A stretch of DNA of 64,000 nt. Source: Prevotella sp. (GTDB lineage: Bacteria > Bacteroidota > Bacteroidia > Bacteroidales > Muribaculaceae). Made by a program: the position numbers and the translations under genes. The stretch is from the NCBI GenBank assembly GCA_023666665.1, contig JAMPBN010000002.1, positions 1-64,000 of the forward strand, given 5' to 3'. Positions 60,206 through 64,000 of this stretch are shown in pieces. Below the pieces are notes generated by a model. The model saw nothing but the letters and a program-made list of their open reading frames with translations. It did not search any database and was not told the origin of the DNA. Position 1 is the first letter of the stretch. Each line of letters opens with the position of its first letter.

Positions 60206-61054
60206 TCAGGCGTTTGGCTTTATGGTGGACCAGAAGTGGAAGCGGCATTCGGCTTCCATGGCGTTTTCGATTGAGTCGGGCATTGGGGCGAAGAAGTCGT
60301 AGCCGGTGAGGGTTTCCACGCTGTCAACGCTGACGGCGGCGGCTTGGAGTCCGCCGGCAACTTTGCCGTTGTTCATAATGAAGCCGATTGCCCGGGGAGG
60401 GTTGGCGTAGGGCGAGCAGATAACTTTGAAGAAGGCTTGGGGCACGGCAACTTTCGCTTTGCCGATAAATTCGGTGGGTTCGGGTTTGAGAATCGGGCCG
60501 CAAACAATTATAATGGCGCTATCGGCTTGAGCCCATAGGCGGCATTTTTCTTCGAGTTTTTTCCAGGCTCCGCTGTTGAGTGCTTTGGATTGGGGGCATA
60601 TGTTGGTCATATAGAAGCACTCTTTCATTGCTTTGGGGTGAAATTTCATATCGGCAGCGGGTGCCATGTGGCCTCGGTCGTAGCCTGAGTTGGTGTAGTC
60701 TTCTGATGTGGGGCAGCCGTCAATGGTGTAATCGCGCATAAACTTTCCGCGCGGTTCGTTGCCGGTGGTTTCCCCGGCTGTGAGTTCCCAGACCACGTAG
60801 TTGGGAATGTGGAGCTCGGGGTTGAAGTCTACGGAGAAGTTTTCGTAGTCAATCTCAGTGCCGTGGGCGGGAGCTTTTACTTCCATAAGCCGTTTGGCCG
60901 AGGGAATGGCATATTGGGCAGCGGGCAGCGAGCCGTGGGCGTTGGAGATTGACGAAAAGGCAATAATCATAATGTAGATGAGCAAAACGGCCACGGCTAC
61001 GAGGCAGAGAGTTCGCAGCCAGGGCATTTTGTCGTGATACTGATGTTTGCGCAT
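60206..61054 (-). CDS. DNA/RNA non-specific endonuclease
   Basis: 282 residues. An N-terminal hydrophobic segment (about 14-36) suggests a signal anchor or export. The catalytic motif DRGHMAPAAD followed by YMTNICPQ marks the beta-beta-alpha metal nuclease family. Probably periplasmic or secreted nucleic-acid scavenging. It overlaps the Mrp gene by 1 bp and ends just before mnmE. Confidence 0.88.
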   Translation of the reverse strand: MRKHQYHDKMPWLRTLCLVAVAVLLIYIMIIAFSSISNAHGSLPAAQYAIPSAKRLMEVKAPAHGTEIDYENFSVDFNPELHIPNYVVWELTAGETTGNEPRGKFMRDYTIDGCPTSEDYTNSGYDRGHMAPAADMKFHPKAMKECFYMTNICPQSKALNSGAWKKLEEKCRLWAQADSAIIIVCGPILKPEPTEFIGKAKVAVPQAFFKVICSPYANPPRAIGFIMNNGKVAGGLQAAAVSVDSVETLTGYDFFAPMPDSIENAMEAECRFHFWSTIKPNA

Positions 61055-62154
61055 TAGTTGACCTTGACTTTTTCGGTTGGGGGCAGGGAAGCGTTGCGTT
61101 GGTTCACAGCATCGCGAACATTGCCGGCGAGCTGAATGAAGGCAATCCCCTCGGGGCTGTCGGCAAGGGCTATGGGTTCGCCTGAGTCAGAGTGTTGGCA
61201 AATGTCTTCAACAATAGGAATTTGTCCGAGCAACGCAACGCCCAATTCCTCGGCAAGCCGTTTGGCTCCCTCCTGACCGAAAAGATAGTATTTTTCGTCG
61301 GGGTGGCGCAGGGGAGTGAACCACGCCATATTTTCCACAAGTCCGAGCACCGGAACGTTGACTTTGGGGTCGAGAAACATTGCAATGCCTTTGCGTGCGT
61401 CGGCAAGGGCAACCTCCTGCGGGGTGCTGACCACGACTACTCCGGTCAGTCCGAGCGTCTGCACCAGAGTAAGGTGAATGTCGCTCGTTCCGGGCGGCAT
61501 ATCAATGACGAAGTAGTCAAGCTCGCCCCAGTCGGCCTGTGTAATCAGTTGATTCAGCGCGTTTGAGGCCATTGAGCCGCGCCAGAGCACCGGCTTGTTT
61601 TTATCAACCATAAAGCCGATTGACAGCAGCTTTACGCCGTAGCGTTCAGCGGGAATTATGAGGTCGCGGCCATTGACGTTGCGCATATAAAGTTGCTCAT
61701 CTTCCACTCCGAACATTTTGGGAACCGACGGACCGAAAATGTCGGCATCGAGGAGCCCCACCTTGAAACCGAGGCGGGCAAGGCTTACTGCAAGGTTTGA
61801 TGCAACGGTGCTTTTGCCCACGCCGCCCTTGCCGGAACTTACGCCGATGATGTTTTTGACTCCGGGTAGGATGGGGTGTGGGGTGCGGGGTGTGGGGTGC
61901 GGGGTGATTACTGCGATGTTGCCCCGGATGTCCACATCGGGGGAGATATAGGTCAGGATGGCCGTTTCGGCACTTTTAACCACCGATTTGATGAATGGGT
62001 CTGTAGCTTTGTCGAATTTCAGCGAGAACTCCACGCGATTGCCGGCGATTCGGATGTCGTCTTCAACCATGCCGAGTTCCACAATGTTTTTCCCATTTCC
62101 GGGATAGCGCACGTTTTTCAACGCTTCAAGAATCAGATTCGGGTAAATTGTCAT
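61054..62154 (-). CDS. Mrp/NBP35-family iron-sulfur carrier ATPase
   Basis: 366 residues from the ATG at 62154. An N-terminal MIP18-like domain (1-90) is followed by a Pro/Thr/His linker of repeated TPHP-like units and the ATPase domain with GKGGVGKST and DADIFGPSVP. Mrp proteins deliver Fe-S clusters. It overlaps trmB by 29 bp. Confidence 0.88.
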   Translation of the reverse strand: MTIYPNLILEALKNVRYPGNGKNIVELGMVEDDIRIAGNRVEFSLKFDKATDPFIKSVVKSAETAILTYISPDVDIRGNIAVITPHPTPRTPHPILPGVKNIIGVSSGKGGVGKSTVASNLAVSLARLGFKVGLLDADIFGPSVPKMFGVEDEQLYMRNVNGRDLIIPAERYGVKLLSIGFMVDKNKPVLWRGSMASNALNQLITQADWGELDYFVIDMPPGTSDIHLTLVQTLGLTGVVVVSTPQEVALADARKGIAMFLDPKVNVPVLGLVENMAWFTPLRHPDEKYYLFGQEGAKRLAEELGVALLGQIPIVEDICQHSDSGEPIALADSPEGIAFIQLAGNVRDAVNQRNASLPPTEKVKVN

Positions 62155-62896
62155 AGTTATAATGGCGGCCGTAGCTGCGATAAGAGTCAAGTTCAATGTC
62201 GTCGGTTTCAGGTTCGGCAAGCGATTGGTCGTCGGTCAGCCTGAAAGCGATATATTTTATGGTTAGTCCACGCGCAAGCCATTGGTTTTCGTAGTGGGTG
62301 TGAATGTTGAGAATGCGGTCAACTCCCTCGGGGTTGGCGTAGAGGTCGTCGGTGCGTTTAACCACCGGGAGCTTGTTGAGGTCAATAAGCCGCGAGGTGT
62401 ATTCGAAGAGAAACGGACTGTCGGTTTTGAGATTCACAATGCCGTCGGGTTGCAATATGGAGCGATACATCTGTAGGAAGTTGGTAGCCGTCAGTCGCTT
62501 GCGGGTCTTTTTCATCTGCGGATCGGGAAATGTTATCCAGATTTCGCTGACCTCTCTTGGGGCGAAAAATTCGCTGAGCAGTTCAATGTTAGTTCGCAGA
62601 AAGCCAACGTTGTCCAGCTCGGCGAGATGGGCCTCCTTGGCTCCGGCCCACATACGTGCGCCCTTTATGTCGATTCCGATGAAGTTGCGGTCGGGATATT
62701 CGCGGGCAAGCCCCACGGTGTATTCTCCGCGTCCGCAGCCGAGTTCAAGCACTATGGGGTTGCTGTTGCCGAAAAAGTCTTCGTGCCAGCGTCCCCGCAT
62801 TGCAAACCCCTCTTCACGAAGTTTCCCGATGGGTACTTGAAGCACCTTCGGGAACGTTTCCATTTCTGCAAATTTGCGCAGTTTGTTTTTGCCCAT
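62126..62896 (-). CDS. trmB: tRNA (guanine-N7-)-methyltransferase
   Basis: 256 residues. SAM-binding motif ELGCGRGEYT, then FIGIDIKGARM, and the family hallmark ITFPDPQMKK before the C-terminal catalytic part. It methylates G46 in tRNA. Length is normal with a short extra C-terminal stretch. Confidence 0.92.
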   Translation of the reverse strand: MGKNKLRKFAEMETFPKVLQVPIGKLREEGFAMRGRWHEDFFGNSNPIVLELGCGRGEYTVGLAREYPDRNFIGIDIKGARMWAGAKEAHLAELDNVGFLRTNIELLSEFFAPREVSEIWITFPDPQMKKTRKRLTATNFLQMYRSILQPDGIVNLKTDSPFLFEYTSRLIDLNKLPVVKRTDDLYANPEGVDRILNIHTHYENQWLARGLTIKYIAFRLTDDQSLAEPETDDIELDSYRSYGRHYNYDNLPESDS

Positions 62897-64000
62897 TATC
62901 TGCTGATTTTTGCTGCTCCTATTTCGGTGACCACGAGGTAGATGCCTCTTGGCCAGCCGTTGGTTTTTATTTCGATTTCGTTTTTGGCTGTTGCGGAAAC
63001 TATGCGTCGGCCGGCGGCATCGAACACTGCAACGTTGCCCATGGGCAGCGAGCTTGTCAGAGTAATGGCATCGGCGGCGACGGCAACGTTAAATGATGCA
63101 TCGGCAACGGTTGAGGCAACCGTTTCGCTGGAGTTCTCCCAATCTTTCTGCGATATGATTTTAAAGTTGTTCCATTGGGGGGTATCCTTGTAGTTCTCAA
63201 CCATATTGTCGGGGGTCACGAGCGTGATTTCGCTTTGGTTTAACCGGCTCCAGACGTTGTTGCCAAGGTCGGGAATAAATGAGAGTTTGGTTGCGTCGAT
63301 ATATGACAGGCCACTCATTGCCGACATTGCGTTATCGTCAATATAGCTGAGGCTCTCGGGCAGTTTGAGGGTTTGGATTCCGGAGGTGCCGTAGAGTGCG
63401 CCTTTTTCAAATACGACCGATTTTTCGGGGAGTACGAGGGCATTGAGGCCGTTGCATTCGGCTACTGCCCAAGGCCCGATTTCCGTGCAGTTGGTGAGAT
63501 TTGAAAGCGAGAGTTCACGCAGGCCTCCGCAAGCTTCAAACATACCCTCGGGAATGCTGGACAGAGTTCCTGAAATCTGCACAGTAGTCAGCTTGGGGCA
63601 GTAAGCAAAGGCGCGGGTGCCTATTGTTTTTACCGATTCGGGAATGTAGATGGATTTCAGTGATTCGCAACGCATTGCGGCGTAGTCGCCGATAGAGGTC
63701 ACGCCGTTGGGAACCACGAGTTCTTTCAATCCGCTGCCGCTGAGCGAACCCTTACCGATGGCTTTGAGTCCGGCCGGAAGAATGATGTCGTTGAGATTGA
63801 TGAGTCCGGTAAGGGCATAGTCGGGCAGAGTGGCCGCCGGAGATGTTTTCAGCCCGGTGTAAGGCAATGCCGCTCCGCTGTAAGCCACGATTTCAACGCC
63901 GTAGATGTCGAGGGATTCGAGCGCATTGAGGTTGTCAAAAATGTAAGCGAAGTCGGCGGCGTTCATCTTGCCGGTAATGGTCAGCGAGGTTTCATCTGCC
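62896..64000 (-). CDS. BspA-like leucine-rich repeat protein, 5' end outside the window
   Basis: The reading frame continues past the end of the window (the Met at 63966 is internal). Visible are several repeats of the Treponema/BspA LRR type (GVTSIGDYAAMRCESLKSIYIP and similar), then a linker and a C-terminal region with FDAAGRRIVSATAK and GWPRGIYLVV, a sorting domain like those used by type 9 secretion. Likely a surface or secreted protein of the host. Confidence 0.75.
   Translation of the reverse strand, partial: ADETSLTITGKMNAADFAYIFDNLNALESLDIYGVEIVAYSGAALPYTGLKTSPAATLPDYALTGLINLNDIILPAGLKAIGKGSLSGSGLKELVVPNGVTSIGDYAAMRCESLKSIYIPESVKTIGTRAFAYCPKLTTVQISGTLSSIPEGMFEACGGLRELSLSNLTNCTEIGPWAVAECNGLNALVLPEKSVVFEKGALYGTSGIQTLKLPESLSYIDDNAMSAMSGLSYIDATKLSFIPDLGNNVWSRLNQSEITLVTPDNMVENYKDTPQWNNFKIISQKDWENSSETVASTVADASFNVAVAADAITLTSSLPMGNVAVFDAAGRRIVSATAKNEIEIKTNGWPRGIYLVVTEIGAAKISR

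Noticed and set aside
1-64000. CRISPR array or insertion sequence
   Set aside because: No regularly spaced direct repeats of 25-40 bp and no transposase were seen; the repeat clusters at 57 kb are too short and irregular.

Overview
The window holds an almost complete integrated siphovirus-like prophage (about 58.5 kb, roughly 115-58657) in a Bacteroidales chromosome, followed by about 5.3 kb of host DNA. The Bacteroidales call rests on TAnnTTTG-type promoter boxes, families typical of that order (DUF4494-like, YopX-like, capsid and tail proteins of gut Bacteroides-type phages) and a host BspA-like leucine-rich repeat protein. A gut commensal such as a Muribaculaceae member is plausible but is inference. 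The proposed ends are an 11-bp direct repeat (CGAGTACCAAA) beside the last late gene and beside the integrase; the phage lies just downstream of host mnmE.

Layout, left to right. 1-250: left att candidate, then a tiny promoter-hairpin-terminator unit that looks like a small RNA. 244-2157: lysis cassette (u-spanin-like lipoprotein, amidase, holin, small membrane protein). 2229-17 kb: tail tip, a diversity-generating retroelement (DGR: reverse transcriptase 6000-7352, template repeat 7548-7664), a 2542-residue tail fibre whose C terminus is variable region 1, and distal tail proteins. 17-27 kb: tape measure, tail chaperones joined by a -1 frameshift, a tRNA-Gln, tail tube, connectors, major capsid, decoration and scaffold. 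27.2-30.5 kb: a plus-strand cassette of small unknown proteins ending in a strong bidirectional terminator. 30.5-37.2 kb: minor head, portal and terminase. 37.1-42.1 kb: a 7-deazaguanine DNA-modification operon (folE, queE, queD, a YhhQ-type transporter, queC, a DpdA-type transglycosylase, two ParB-like proteins). 42.2-55.2 kb: early replication, recombination and nucleotide genes, including a second DGR target (VR2) 42 kb from the template. 55.3-57.1 kb: plus-strand lysogeny operon with repressor and lipoprotein. 57.2-58.7 kb: repeat-rich DNA, integrase and right att. 58.8-64 kb: host mnmE, a secreted nuclease, mrp, trmB and a partial LRR protein.

How it works together. Late genes are read leftward from promoters with a -7 box TAACTTTG; three of these carry an inverted repeat GTGC-N7-GCAC just upstream, and a fourth copy sits at the start of the plus cassette, suggesting one phage regulator. 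Twelve start regions of early, lysogeny and cassette genes share a leader, (C)AACGCAAC(T). The candidate small RNA at the left end exposes exactly the complement, UUGCGUUG, between its two hairpins, so it may regulate these genes by pairing at their start regions.

The most unusual elements are this putative small RNA and its leader motif, and the DGR that appears to diversify both the tail fibre and an early-region protein: all 27 mismatches between the template and its two variable regions fall at template adenines.
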